From an uncultured Blautia sp. (lineage in GTDB: Bacteria > Bacillota > Clostridia > Lachnospirales > Lachnospiraceae), in NCBI GenBank assembly GCA_900540785.1, contig UQHF01000027.1, forward strand, positions 1-48,254: DNA of 48,254 nt. Reading direction: 5' to 3'. Under the pieces are notes generated by a model. The model was not told the DNA's origin. It saw only the letters and a list, made by a program, of their open reading frames with translations, and did no database searches. Positions 7,760 to 17,701 of the stretch are shown here, piece after piece. The position numbers and the translations under genes are program-made. Each line of letters begins with the position of its first letter. The first letter of the stretch is position 1.

Positions 7760-8302
7760 TCACTTCCTTAAATGTCTTTCGGGATGTCCTAAAATAGCTT
7801 CCTTTTTCTGTGCATAAGTCATTCCTTTGAAATTGAAAACATTTTCTTTCTTATTTTCACGAATAGAATCAATTGTTCCAATAATTTTTGCCGGGTTTCC
7901 CGCAAGAACACAGCCTTCTTGCTGAACACTCTTTGTAACTATGCTGCCTGCTCCAACAATACTATGCTTAGGTAAAGTTACTCCCCCCATAAGAATTGTG
8001 TTCATCCCAATAAAGGAACCTTCTCCAATAGTAATTGGACCTACGAAATCCGTCGCATCTTCAATAATTTTTATTGCGGAATTATCATGTGTACAGAATT
8101 TCACTCCAGTAGAAATTGTAACATCATTTTCAACTGTTATTAAATATGGTTCAGCACTGGAAATTGGAGAAAAAGCTCTTACATTTTCACCAATTATGGC
8201 ACCATTCATCCTGTATCTTTCTAACTTGTATTTCATGGAATCCTTATGTGTTATTTTGCATATCTTTTCAGCAAAAATCAAATAATACTTTTTTAATTTC
8301 AT
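7760..8302 (-). CDS. Left-handed beta-helix acyltransferase (EPS O-acetyltransferase)
   Basis: 180 aa. Hexapeptide repeats run through the middle (for example ENDVTISTG, GPITIGEGSFIG, GGVTLPKHSIVGAGS). The domain ends in AGNPAKIIG, the acetyl-CoA-binding signature of the maltose/galactoside/serine acetyltransferase superfamily. HD in FCTHDN is the likely catalytic histidine. About 30 hydrophobic/basic residues precede the helix. The gene lies between the flippase and the acetyltransferase-kinase fusion, so it probably acetylates a sugar of the repeat unit in the cytoplasm. The acceptor cannot be named. Confidence 0.85.
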   Translation of the reverse strand: MKLKKYYLIFAEKICKITHKDSMKYKLERYRMNGAIIGENVRAFSPISSAEPYLITVENDVTISTGVKFCTHDNSAIKIIEDATDFVGPITIGEGSFIGMNTILMGGVTLPKHSIVGAGSIVTKSVQQEGCVLAGNPAKIIGTIDSIRENKKENVFNFKGMTYAQKKEAILGHPERHLRK

Positions 8303-8324
8303 CTTTAAAGTCGTCTCCCATTCC

Positions 8325-9740
8325 TTATTTACTCTTTACTCTTTTTAAAGCCATTTCTAAAATAGTTGATATTTCTCTCCAATAAAATGCTGCAATCACA
8401 AAAAAGAATATTATCTGAGCAATATACATATGTCCTTCACTTAAGCCCACTATACATTGTATAATAAGCAAAACATATGCAACACTATCTCTTACTAAAT
8501 GAATTCTGAGCTTTATATATGTTTTTGCCTTATATATTCTCCAAATCCAAACAATAATATTGGACACAAGAGTAGCAATAACGCCTCCCATAACTCCTAT
8601 TTTTACAATTAAAATCGTATTAAGAACAATATTAATTATCGCCCCTATGATTGTGGAAACGCTTAAAGTTTTCGTATCTTTCACAGCATTAAAAACTCCA
8701 GAAACGCAGATACTCATGGCACTAAAAAAATGTGCAATTACCAATACTCCCGTAAATTGCCACGCCTGAAAAAAATCTTTTGCGTATAAGAATTTCGCCA
8801 TAGGCACATTGAACAGTAAGATTCCACTACATACGATTATCATTAAACAGCTATATGATGAATAGGTTTTAGAGAAAAAGCCCTGCTTATCCTCTGGATC
8901 AAATTCCTGAATAGCAGACATTGTCCAGGCTTGGTTAAAAATAGTTTGAAACATAGCCAAAATGGAAGGAATCTTATAAGAGACCGCCAATAATCCATTT
9001 GCATCTACACCACATATAGAAGTAACAAAAATCCGATCCAACGAATTATTAATCCACCATGATAAAGCATTTACAATTAAGGGAATGCTATATTTGAGCA
9101 TTTCCTGTTCTATTTTTTTATCATATTTGACATGTCTCAATTTTAAAAATCCATAATTAGCTGCTTTATAGAGCAGAAATACTACAGGCACTAGAATTCC
9201 TAAAATATTTGCGTAAATATATCCGTTCATTCCCCAATGGAAGCCCACCAGGAACAGTACATTACTAAGACCATTGACCAAGGTACTGATAATTCCGGCG
9301 ATAACAATATCTACTATTTTATCACAGCCTCTGAAATAACTGGTCAATGAGTTATATATACTTGTCAGAAAAAAACTCAAAAATATAAATACCAAATATC
9401 CAGACGGGAGTTCTAAAAAGCCTGTACCGGTAACTACAAATAAAATTGCTATTAATAAAGCACTGCCAAGTAAAATTGTCTTTACCGCTGTTAATAAAAC
9501 GGAATCTCTATTTGCATGTTTATCTAATGTAAACCGAATTACCGAATCCGCTATATCTAAACTGAAAATAGGAAGTAGTAGCTGCGTTATTGTAGTGAGC
9601 ATATCTACTGTTCCATATTCTGCCGTTGACAGATAGCTTGTATATAAAGGCACCAATAAAAAATTAATAATCTTTGTTCCAAAAGAACTAATTGCAAATA
9701 ATCCAATATTAGTCCCTAATTTTTTATATGCTTTTTCCAT
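8325..9740 (-). CDS. wzx: Polysaccharide flippase (Wzx-like, MATE/MOP superfamily)
   Basis: 471 aa from the ATG at 9740, which follows AGGAG; the open frame extends only to a TTG codon at 9773 with no ribosome site. It is almost entirely hydrophobic, with about 12-14 transmembrane helices. The opening FGTKIINFLLVPLYTSYLST is typical of the polysaccharide_synt family, where this first helix carries conserved small and polar residues. It would move the completed undecaprenyl-PP-linked repeat unit across the membrane. The presence of both this gene and a polymerase in the operon indicates a Wzx/Wzy-dependent pathway. Confidence 0.92.
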   Translation of the reverse strand: MEKAYKKLGTNIGLFAISSFGTKIINFLLVPLYTSYLSTAEYGTVDMLTTITQLLLPIFSLDIADSVIRFTLDKHANRDSVLLTAVKTILLGSALLIAILFVVTGTGFLELPSGYLVFIFLSFFLTSIYNSLTSYFRGCDKIVDIVIAGIISTLVNGLSNVLFLVGFHWGMNGYIYANILGILVPVVFLLYKAANYGFLKLRHVKYDKKIEQEMLKYSIPLIVNALSWWINNSLDRIFVTSICGVDANGLLAVSYKIPSILAMFQTIFNQAWTMSAIQEFDPEDKQGFFSKTYSSYSCLMIIVCSGILLFNVPMAKFLYAKDFFQAWQFTGVLVIAHFFSAMSICVSGVFNAVKDTKTLSVSTIIGAIINIVLNTILIVKIGVMGGVIATLVSNIIVWIWRIYKAKTYIKLRIHLVRDSVAYVLLIIQCIVGLSEGHMYIAQIIFFFVIAAFYWREISTILEMALKRVKSK

Positions 9741-9775
9741 AAATAAAATAACTCCTACAGAACTGCCGTTCAAAT

Positions 9776-10678
9776 TTAATTCCTATTTTTGACTCTTTTA
9801 CCTACTAATACTGATAATTGTTTATAAAACTCTTTCCAGAAAAGGATTCCTCCTTTATATGCTTCTGAAAAATATACCTGTACTGCCAGAGCAAAGTTTC
9901 CGTATCGTATGAGTTTTACCATTAAAATGGCATAATGTTTTGCATAAACTCTTTTTTGAAATCCAGGATGGTTTCTGTCAATCTCAGCAATATTCTTTTG
10001 AAATGTATCTAAAAATTTTTTCTTCAATTCGACAGCCTTTTTTCCCTTAGGCTGATTATCCACACCATTTCCAATAATCTCGATTAATGGTTCCCTCACA
10101 ACACCCATTTTAAATCTTCTAAAAAATCGCAACAAAAATTCAAAATCCTGATGTCTGTAATAGCTTTCATCAAATCCGTCCAACTTTATGCACACTTCTC
10201 TCCGTATCATAAGAGAAGAGGTATAGGGAGTAAAGCTGAGATCCAGTAATTCTTCTGATAAATCTCCTTCGGAATTACTTGTTATTACCTTTCCTCCAGC
10301 ATATCTCCAACAGTATGCGGCATCATATTGAAGATTCTCTTCAAGAAACTTTACCTGCTCTGATATTTTCCCTTGTAAAAATACGTCATCATCATCCAGA
10401 AAAGAAATATACTTTCCTCTGGAATGTCGTAATCCAGTATTACGAGCAGCAGAACCGTTTTTATTTTTCTCATGTTTTATATAGACAACTTTATCATTAT
10501 TGATATAATCACTCATCATTTTTTCAGTAATTATTTGCTTTTCTGTTCCTAAACCATTGTCATCCACAATAATCACTTCAAATTGGTCATAATCCTGCAC
10601 CAAAACAGAATCTACGGCTTTTTTTAGAGAACTTTCTCCCCCATATGTTGGTATAATTACAGATACAAAAGGATTCAT
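9776..10678 (-). CDS. Family 2 glycosyltransferase
   Basis: 300 aa, cytoplasmic GT-A fold. The N-terminus has VSVIIPTYGG and the nucleotide-binding VIIVDDNGLG. The metal site is the acidic run SFLDDDD around residue 95, and RNTGLRHSRGKYI precedes it, as in GT2 enzymes. The C-terminal third is a basic helical region without obvious membrane spans. It starts after GGAGAAG. It adds one sugar to the lipid-linked repeat unit; donor and linkage cannot be read from sequence. Confidence 0.92.
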   Translation of the reverse strand: MNPFVSVIIPTYGGESSLKKAVDSVLVQDYDQFEVIIVDDNGLGTEKQIITEKMMSDYINNDKVVYIKHEKNKNGSAARNTGLRHSRGKYISFLDDDDVFLQGKISEQVKFLEENLQYDAAYCWRYAGGKVITSNSEGDLSEELLDLSFTPYTSSLMIRREVCIKLDGFDESYYRHQDFEFLLRFFRRFKMGVVREPLIEIIGNGVDNQPKGKKAVELKKKFLDTFQKNIAEIDRNHPGFQKRVYAKHYAILMVKLIRYGNFALAVQVYFSEAYKGGILFWKEFYKQLSVLVGKRVKNRN

Positions 10679-10695
10679 TCTATTTCTTCTCCTGT

Positions 10696-11931
10696 CTATT
10701 TCTTAAATTTTATTTTAAAGTAACGCGTTTTCTCTCCGTCTCTTCCTCTTCCAAAATAGCAATAGTACAACCCGGCTGCAACCCAAAAGAAACTGTATTG
10801 ATATATACTCGTAGATGTCAAAAGTGTTATAACTGACGGAATAAGAAAAGGTATAATCAACTGAGACCATGCTGTATCTTTGATTTTAAATAATGTGTCA
10901 TAACACATTTTCAATATCCAACTGACTACAACTACCCCTAATAAAATTCCATAATTTAACAGAATTTCAATAATAAAATTATGTGCATATAAACCATCTC
11001 TCATGGTTTTCTTCAGAATCAGTCGATCTGCTCCAATTCCAAATCCCAAAGGAAAGTTTTCAAGTGTGCTGTTCATCAAAATAGCCCATATCGTATTTCT
11101 TTCTGAATCATTTGTTATATCACCCATAAGTAATTTTTCGAGAGTACGCGATTCTAACCCTAAGCTTTCCATTAAATTTAAAACAAATTCAATAATCTGA
11201 TTTTGGAAAAAGAATACAATAACAAGAAAAGCAATGCCAAACAAACTAATTAAAACTTTTTTCTCAACTTTTATATATTTAACAAAGAATATTAACATCA
11301 TAGTAGCTGTAACCAGTAAAGCTCCTCTATGTCCATATACAATAATATTGATTTCAAAAATAATAAATGTCAGGATATTCCACTTAGAGGGTTTTGAAAA
11401 AACTCTCTGCATTACAATACAGGTTGGAATCAGAAGCGCCAATCCATATGTCATATAATTGAAAACTCCCCATTCATTATATCCATATCCCCACACAGCA
11501 TTACAAATCACATGGATATAGCCTTCAACAATGCATAATTTATAAAGAGAATTTCCAAATTTTTCCGGATCTTTTATGCACTGAAATGCAAGTGGGAAAA
11601 TAATAATTTTTTTAAAACTACTGCCCTCAAAAAAAAGCTCCCTTAATAATTCTCTGCACTCAGGCGCAAAAAAATAAGTTGCTGCAATTCCACAAAATAA
11701 AAAAACATATAGTATATACTGATTTGCAACTTTTTTTTGTGTTGTAACTATAACAAAAAGCAGTAGCACAATTTCAATCATAGTCAACATTGTACCGGAA
11801 ATGATGCTGCCAAAACTAAAAAATGTATATAAGTCATATTCTATTGCCAACACAAAATAGACAATCAGGAGAATTGTCATATCTAAATCTGCCAGCTTAA
11901 CTATCCCTATTTTCCTATTATTTTTCCGCAT
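10696..11931 (-). CDS. wzy: O-antigen/EPS polymerase-like membrane protein (Wzy)
   Basis: 411 aa with about 10-12 predicted transmembrane helices and a large external loop near residues 255-310, containing NDSERNTIWAILMNS and GFGIGADRLILKK. That motif (R...W...GxGxG) is typical of the Wzy_C/WaaL polymerase-ligase superfamily. Its start overlaps the preceding glycosyltransferase gene by 14 nt behind an AGGGG site, which suggests translational coupling. Wzy proteins are divergent, so the call rests on topology, loop motif and context. It would polymerise flipped repeat units outside the membrane. Confidence 0.85.
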   Translation of the reverse strand: MRKNNRKIGIVKLADLDMTILLIVYFVLAIEYDLYTFFSFGSIISGTMLTMIEIVLLLFVIVTTQKKVANQYILYVFLFCGIAATYFFAPECRELLRELFFEGSSFKKIIIFPLAFQCIKDPEKFGNSLYKLCIVEGYIHVICNAVWGYGYNEWGVFNYMTYGLALLIPTCIVMQRVFSKPSKWNILTFIIFEINIIVYGHRGALLVTATMMLIFFVKYIKVEKKVLISLFGIAFLVIVFFFQNQIIEFVLNLMESLGLESRTLEKLLMGDITNDSERNTIWAILMNSTLENFPLGFGIGADRLILKKTMRDGLYAHNFIIEILLNYGILLGVVVVSWILKMCYDTLFKIKDTAWSQLIIPFLIPSVITLLTSTSIYQYSFFWVAAGLYYCYFGRGRDGEKTRYFKIKFKK

Positions 11932-12961
11932 TTTTCCCCTGGCCTTTCAGTCTGTACATGAACTTAAATACTTTCTTATAAATAATTGCCGCTATATTTG
12001 AATATGACAATAAATTAAAATCTGAACAGATAATCTTTATTTTTTTCTGCAATGGAAGTTCTGCTTTTAACACAGCTCCGAGGAAACGATTATAAATAAC
12101 TTTTGAAAATGCTCCAGGTTCAAAATAAGCGTTTTCTTTATTTATACATATTAATTTTTGACACCAGGCTTTTAAGTCTTTATAATTCTCTTGTTTATAA
12201 GGATATAAACCGCACAGAATAAGATGCAGATTCCATTCATCCTCCGAATATTTTACCTGCATATTATCCAACTGCCGCTTGCAAATTTTCTTACTGAGAA
12301 CAATCTGTTTCGGTTTCTGGGTGTGGCAGACAGAACTTCCATGTAGTCTATAATGCAACAGAACTTCCGGCATAATACATATTCTTGCTTTTTTTTCACA
12401 GCATCGGCTAAATAAATCAAAGTCCTCTGCACCATCAAAAGCTTCATCATAACATAAATTATATTTTTTTAAAAAAGAAGTTTTCATCATTACAGATGGA
12501 TGGCATATATAACAGGAGAACAACATTTGCACTGGCAGCAATTTACAGGTATGAAACCACGTAGCCACAACATCCTCATATGCGCCGAAGGGATGGGAAA
12601 ATGTGCTACAAATATCAAGATTATTTTTTTTCATATAGCTTATCTGTTTTTCAAAACGATTCTTTACACAAATATCGTCAGTATCAAATCTGGCAATATA
12701 CTCTCCTCTGGAAACTTTAAGTCCTTCATTCAAAGCACCTGCAAGCCCCATATTACGTTCATTGTATATAGCGATAATACGAGAATCTTTTTTTGCATAC
12801 TCACGGATTATTTTTGTAGAGGTTTCATCTGTAGATTTATCATCAATTAATATAAGTTCAAAATCCTCCAATGTCTGACTTAAAATGCTGTCTATTGCAA
12901 TTTTTAACATTTCCGGTTTCGTATTATAGTTGGACATAATACATGATATAAGTGGTTTCAT
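11918..12961 (-). CDS. Family 2 glycosyltransferase
   Basis: 347 aa. GT-A start LISCIMSNYNTK, nucleotide site ELILIDDKSTD and metal-binding ARFDTDD (around residues 91-97), followed by the acceptor-loop pattern YDEAFDGAEDFDLFSR. These are standard GT2 signatures. It ends in a basic helical tail with a weak amphipathic segment, consistent with peripheral membrane association. Good AGGAAG ribosome site. Donor and acceptor are unknown. Confidence 0.92.
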   Translation of the reverse strand: MKPLISCIMSNYNTKPEMLKIAIDSILSQTLEDFELILIDDKSTDETSTKIIREYAKKDSRIIAIYNERNMGLAGALNEGLKVSRGEYIARFDTDDICVKNRFEKQISYMKKNNLDICSTFSHPFGAYEDVVATWFHTCKLLPVQMLFSCYICHPSVMMKTSFLKKYNLCYDEAFDGAEDFDLFSRCCEKKARICIMPEVLLHYRLHGSSVCHTQKPKQIVLSKKICKRQLDNMQVKYSEDEWNLHLILCGLYPYKQENYKDLKAWCQKLICINKENAYFEPGAFSKVIYNRFLGAVLKAELPLQKKIKIICSDFNLLSYSNIAAIIYKKVFKFMYRLKGQGKNAEK

Positions 12962-12976
12962 TCTGTATCTTCCTTT

Positions 12977-15310
12977 TTATTTCTTTAATTTTTGATATGG
13001 AAACGCCAACAGTCTATAATCTATACAAAAAACACATATAAGAATTTTTCTGTTCACAGGGATAGAAGATCTCATTAATCTTATCCAATTTTTTCGTAAA
13101 TTTCTTGTAAGTTTTCTGGTCACTGTTTTTATATCAGAAAAATCTGCTTTTACATATCCGGCTTTGGCGATTCTGGCTAATAGTGAAAAATAACTTCTTG
13201 CAAGCTTTGTTTTTGCTAATTCCTTAATATTTTTGTATGTATTATTTTTTTCTTGCTCAGAAATATATTCACAAATATCCAGCAATGCCATATCTGTTTT
13301 TTTCAGCGGTCCTATACTAATACCTGTATCATTCTGAAAATAATGATATTTCACAACATCGCTGCAAACAATACATGACGCTGTTTTTAAAACTTCATAG
13401 TTAAATAATAAATCCTCACTATTTTTACCATTTGGAAAACGCTTACTACCAATACACTCTCTCTTATATAATTTTCTACAAGCAGAATAAGGTGCACTAT
13501 TTTGAAGCTTCAATCCCCTGTCTAAATAATTCCAGAGAACATCTTTATTCTTGAAGATTTTTATATTTTCTTTTACATTTTTTACTGTATCATCATCTGA
13601 AGTGGCATATTGACATTCTATATCAGAAATATCCGCATGATATTCTTGCAAAATTCTGTACATATATTCATAAGTATCTGCTTCAATCCAGTCATCAGAA
13701 TCAATAAAAGCTATATATTTTCCATTAGCGACATCTAAGCCAGCATTCCTTGCCGAAGAAAGCCCTCCATTTTTCTTATGGACAACTTTTATGCGTTTGT
13801 CTTCTTTCGCAAACATATCACACATACTTGAGCTCATATCAGTTGAGCCATCGTCTACAAGAATGATTTCCAGATTCTGATAGGTTTGATTTACAAGAGA
13901 TTTCACACAACGTTCCAAGTATTTTTCCACATTGTATACAGGAACGATTACAGAAATCAGTTCTTCTGCACTTTTGCCTTCTTCCACTTCTGTTACGCTT
14001 TGCATAGTGTCTGTTTTGGAAGCATTATTTTTTAAATGTTCCTTTATGTCAACGTAATATAATCCTCTGTGGCCTTCAAAAACAGAATCAAAACAAATTT
14101 TATCTCCCGTATGATTCCATCTTGGGTGAAGATCACAGCGTGTATCATTATCATATTTAAACGGTGCAAAGACCCTGGCAACAGTAAAGTTTTCCCGTTT
14201 TCTTTCATCTCCGTCCATAATATTGATACTCGCAACCCTTGCTCTGTCCGGATAAGCGTCTGTCACAACCAGGCTTCTGTCCGGACTATAGCTTGGATGA
14301 CCATCATTTGAAAACTGAGGCCAACAATGATAATATTTCTGAGTTTTATCTTTCATCAGATAATATCCGGGACCGCTTTTCTTTTTATTTTCGAAAGCTA
14401 AAATCGTTCCATTATTTTTCCAACAGCAATGGCTGACCATATCATCATCTGAAAGCAAGTACATATCTTTTCCGTCAATATCGCAGGTAATAAGTCTGGT
14501 ATATTTTCTGTGTCCGTTAAACCACCTGTATAATACCATAAACCGCTGTCCATCTGGGCTTATCATCAAATGATTTACCTTATGTACAGATCCCTTTTCC
14601 TTCATTTCAGGTCTCGACTCGAAGTTAGAAAAATCTGTATATTTAAGTAATTCCATAACTTCTCCTGTTATTAAGTCAACCTTCCAGATAGCTGTCGAAT
14701 CAGGCAAAGCAACTCCCTTCGTTGTCTCAGGCACATTGTAATATCCATAACCGGGACGTAAATTGTATAATCGACTAAAATCTAAAGTAAGAGCCGTTTT
14801 TCCATCAGAAGCCACCGTATACACTGCCGCCGGAATTACTTTTTCTTCCATTGTCTGAAGGTCAAGTATTACCGAACAATATTTACCGTTTCGACAGTCA
14901 TTATAAAGGATTCTTCTTGAAAAATCCGGACCCAACCATTGTAGCATACATGACTGCTGTACATTCCACGCATGAGTCTCTGCAATTTTCCGCACTCTTC
15001 CGGTATCAGACTCAGACTTTTCAGTATCAATAATAAGAATATCTGCTTTTTCCTCCGGAGAAACATCTGTCCATGTATTTTGAGCTCTCAGACAGAGTAC
15101 ATACCTATCTGAAGCATCCCACGGAGACTTATCATAATATCCGAAAAAATACTCGTGATTTACATCATCAGGAGAAAGACGCACAATATTACCTTCTGAT
15201 TTTATTTTGGGTGAAACTGCATACATTCCAGTCTGATATACTCTTTTAATAATCTTTTTAATTGCCGGATATTTATTTAACTGGTAGTTGATTTTTTGTT
15301 CAATTCCCAT
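12977..15310 (-). CDS. Fusion: beta-propeller (PL22/TolB-like) + family 2 glycosyltransferase
   Basis: 777 aa. Residues ~40-425 form repeated beta-blades of the TolB/oligogalacturonate-lyase type, with blade motifs HLMISPDGQRF (His247), HPSYSPDRS (His338) and LHPRWNHTGDKICFDS (His395, His400). Conserved histidines on such blades bind the metal in PL22 lyases. A polar linker (429-450) leads into a complete GT2 domain: VIVPVYN, ILVDDGSTD, GLSSARNAGLD and metal-site AFIDSDDW. There is no signal peptide, so both halves are cytoplasmic. The GT2 half adds a sugar to the repeat unit. The propeller may bind the donor, acceptor or partner enzymes, or may retain lyase-like chemistry; that is open. Its size is about double a normal EPS GT2. 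Confidence 0.85.
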   Translation of the reverse strand: MGIEQKINYQLNKYPAIKKIIKRVYQTGMYAVSPKIKSEGNIVRLSPDDVNHEYFFGYYDKSPWDASDRYVLCLRAQNTWTDVSPEEKADILIIDTEKSESDTGRVRKIAETHAWNVQQSCMLQWLGPDFSRRILYNDCRNGKYCSVILDLQTMEEKVIPAAVYTVASDGKTALTLDFSRLYNLRPGYGYYNVPETTKGVALPDSTAIWKVDLITGEVMELLKYTDFSNFESRPEMKEKGSVHKVNHLMISPDGQRFMVLYRWFNGHRKYTRLITCDIDGKDMYLLSDDDMVSHCCWKNNGTILAFENKKKSGPGYYLMKDKTQKYYHCWPQFSNDGHPSYSPDRSLVVTDAYPDRARVASINIMDGDERKRENFTVARVFAPFKYDNDTRCDLHPRWNHTGDKICFDSVFEGHRGLYYVDIKEHLKNNASKTDTMQSVTEVEEGKSAEELISVIVPVYNVEKYLERCVKSLVNQTYQNLEIILVDDGSTDMSSSMCDMFAKEDKRIKVVHKKNGGLSSARNAGLDVANGKYIAFIDSDDWIEADTYEYMYRILQEYHADISDIECQYATSDDDTVKNVKENIKIFKNKDVLWNYLDRGLKLQNSAPYSACRKLYKRECIGSKRFPNGKNSEDLLFNYEVLKTASCIVCSDVVKYHYFQNDTGISIGPLKKTDMALLDICEYISEQEKNNTYKNIKELAKTKLARSYFSLLARIAKAGYVKADFSDIKTVTRKLTRNLRKNWIRLMRSSIPVNRKILICVFCIDYRLLAFPYQKLKK

Positions 15311-15312
15311 TA

Positions 15313-16287
15313 TTATAAATTCTCCTTATACCAAGTAATCGCCTCATTCAAGCCACGGTCAAAATCATATTCTGGATCATATCCCAATAATTCTCGCGCT
15401 TTACTTATATCTGCGTTACTATGCTTAATATCTCCCGCACGATCTGGTCCAAAATGAGGTTCAATATTTTTTCCAAGAGCCCTTGCCAGCATATAATAAA
15501 TATCAATTAAATACTCTCTTCCACCGTAAGCAACATTGAATGCCTGTCCTGCCGCATCACTGGAAGCTAAACACGCTTTAAGATTAGCTTCAATTACATT
15601 CTCAATATATGTAAAATCACGACTTTGTTTTCCATCACCATTGATGGTAGGCTGCTCATCATTAAGAAGCATCTTAATAAACTTAGGAATTACTGCTGCA
15701 TATGCTCCGTGCGGATCCTGACGTCTCCCAAATACATTAAAATATCTCAATCCATATGTGTCAAGATTGTACAACTTATGATAAAGCTTTCCGTACTCTT
15801 CATCTACTCGCTTTGTTAAAGCGTATGGAGACAATAAGTTTCCCTCCTGCCCTTCTTTTTTAGGAAGGACAGGATGATCCCCGTACACAGATGAGCTGGA
15901 AGCATATACAAATTTCTTAACTCCCTTCTGACGGGCAGCTTCCATCATATTTAAAGTTCCTCTGATATTTACCTGTTCATAATAAAGAGGCATTTCAATA
16001 GAACGTGGAACACTTCCCCATGCAGCTTCGTTTAACACATAGTCCACTCCTTCACAAGCATCCATGCAAACTTCTAAATCTGAAATATCCCCTTTAATAA
16101 ACTGATAATTCGGGTTGTTTATAAACAAATCTACATTCTCCTGTTTTCCAGTAGAAAGATTGTCTAGACAACGCACTTTACAGCCCATTTTCAGAATGGC
16201 TTCACAAAGATTCGAACCGATAAAGCCCGCCCCACCTGTAACAAGAAATAATGAATCCTTATCAAATACTAAATTTTTATATCCCAT
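15313..16287 (-). CDS. NAD-dependent UDP-sugar 4-epimerase (WbpP/GalE-like SDR)
   Basis: 324 aa extended SDR. NAD-binding TGGAGFIGSN near residue 17; catalytic YASSSSVYG and PYALTKR giving the Ser and YxxxK set; RYFNVFGRRQDPHGAYAAV binds the UDP-sugar and is typical of WbpP/TviC UDP-GlcNAc(A) 4-epimerases. It lies next to a UDP-HexNAc 6-dehydrogenase, so the likely step is UDP-GlcNAc(A) to UDP-GalNAc(A), though a UDP-GlcA epimerase cannot be excluded. Starts behind AAAGG in the EPS operon. Confidence 0.88.
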   Translation of the reverse strand: MGYKNLVFDKDSLFLVTGGAGFIGSNLCEAILKMGCKVRCLDNLSTGKQENVDLFINNPNYQFIKGDISDLEVCMDACEGVDYVLNEAAWGSVPRSIEMPLYYEQVNIRGTLNMMEAARQKGVKKFVYASSSSVYGDHPVLPKKEGQEGNLLSPYALTKRVDEEYGKLYHKLYNLDTYGLRYFNVFGRRQDPHGAYAAVIPKFIKMLLNDEQPTINGDGKQSRDFTYIENVIEANLKACLASSDAAGQAFNVAYGGREYLIDIYYMLARALGKNIEPHFGPDRAGDIKHSNADISKARELLGYDPEYDFDRGLNEAITWYKENL

Positions 16288-16348
16288 TTTTTACCTTTCC
16301 GCCAGGAGCAATCGTACTCTGCTTTTCTGCTCCGTCAGCAAATCAAAT

Positions 16349-17674
16349 TTACAGTCTCCAGTAACTATATCCTGCTTCTTCATATTCTTTTCTGTCTAAA
16401 AGTCCTTTTATATCTGCCAGTACTTTTTTATTGTTGTCTTCTTTTTTGTACATAGAATCTACCTTTTCCATTGTCATATTGGCAAACTCTGTATGAGCAA
16501 CTGCAAGAATTACAGCATCACATTCTACAATCTCTTTGATGTCACAGAACTCAATTCCATACAAACGTTTTGCTTCTTCCGCATCAGCCGCCGGATCTGC
16601 AATCATAGGGCAAATTCCATATTCATTCAGCTCATTTACAATATCGATAATTTTAGTGTTTCTCGTATCCGGGCAGTTTTCCTTAAAAGTAAATCCAAGA
16701 ATACCAACTCTGGCATTTCGAACTGATTTTTCTGCTGCGATTAATTTTTTTACTACCTGTTCTGCTACGTATTTTCCCATATCATCATTAATTCGACGAC
16801 CAGAAAGAATAATCTGACTATGATAGCCCAGTTCTTCCGCCTTATATGTCAGATAATATGGATCTACACCAATACAGTGTCCTCCTACTAATCCAGGTTT
16901 GAAATTAAGGAAATTCCATTTTGTGCCAGCCGCTTTTAATACAGCCAATGTATCAATTCCCATTTTATTAAAAATAATAGATAATTCGTTCATAAATGCA
17001 ATATTAATATCTCTTTGGCTGTTCTCTATTACCTTGGCTGCCTCTGCTACTTTAATAGACTCAGCTCTATGCACACCTGCGTCTACTACAATTTCATAAA
17101 CTTTGGCAATATTATCCAAGGTTTCCTCATCCATTCCGGATACAATCTTTGTAATTGTATTCAGGCGATGTACTTTATCTCCTGGGTTAATACGCTCTGG
17201 AGAATAACCCACTTTAAAGTCTACTCCACATTTAAGACCTGATTCTTTCTCAAGGATAGGTACACAAACATCTTCCGTAACACCTGGATATACTGTAGAT
17301 TCAAAAACAATAACAGAACCTTTTGTTAAATTGCGGCCTAAAATACGACTTGCTCCTTCTACTGGAGTTAAATCTGGTGTATGATCATTATTGACTGGTG
17401 TAGGTACTGCCACAATATGAAATTTAGCCTTCTTTAAATCAGTCTCATCTGCCGTAAACTGAACAGTTGTATTTCTTATTGCTTCATCACCTACTTCATG
17501 TGTAGGATCTACTCCTGATTTATATGTCTCAATCTTAGCAGCATTTAAATCAAATCCAATAACCTTAACACCTCGTTTTGCAAATTCAATTGCAATGGGC
17601 ATTCCCACATATCCCAATCCTACTAATGATAATGCTTCCTCATTATTTTTAATTTTTTCATAAAGGGTCATCAT
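16349..17674 (-). CDS. UDP-N-acetyl-hexosamine 6-dehydrogenase (WbpO/TviB-like)
   Basis: 441 aa nucleotide-sugar dehydrogenase. NAD site LVGLGYVGMPIAIEF at 17-31; middle-domain motifs STVYPGVTED and YSPERINPGD; catalytic cysteine Cys267 in GGHCIGVDPYYL. The VDPYYL after the cysteine is the form seen in UDP-GlcNAc/GalNAc/ManNAc dehydrogenases rather than UDP-glucose dehydrogenase. It oxidises C6 of a UDP-HexNAc twice to give the uronic acid. Two adjacent ATGs follow GGGAGG, so the start could also be 17671. Together with the downstream epimerase it probably supplies UDP-GalNAcA (or the Gulo/Manno equivalent). Confidence 0.9.
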   Translation of the reverse strand: MMTLYEKIKNNEEALSLVGLGYVGMPIAIEFAKRGVKVIGFDLNAAKIETYKSGVDPTHEVGDEAIRNTTVQFTADETDLKKAKFHIVAVPTPVNNDHTPDLTPVEGASRILGRNLTKGSVIVFESTVYPGVTEDVCVPILEKESGLKCGVDFKVGYSPERINPGDKVHRLNTITKIVSGMDEETLDNIAKVYEIVVDAGVHRAESIKVAEAAKVIENSQRDINIAFMNELSIIFNKMGIDTLAVLKAAGTKWNFLNFKPGLVGGHCIGVDPYYLTYKAEELGYHSQIILSGRRINDDMGKYVAEQVVKKLIAAEKSVRNARVGILGFTFKENCPDTRNTKIIDIVNELNEYGICPMIADPAADAEEAKRLYGIEFCDIKEIVECDAVILAVAHTEFANMTMEKVDSMYKKEDNNKKVLADIKGLLDRKEYEEAGYSYWRL

Positions 17675-17701
17675 TATTATCCTCCCTTGTAATATATATT
17701 T

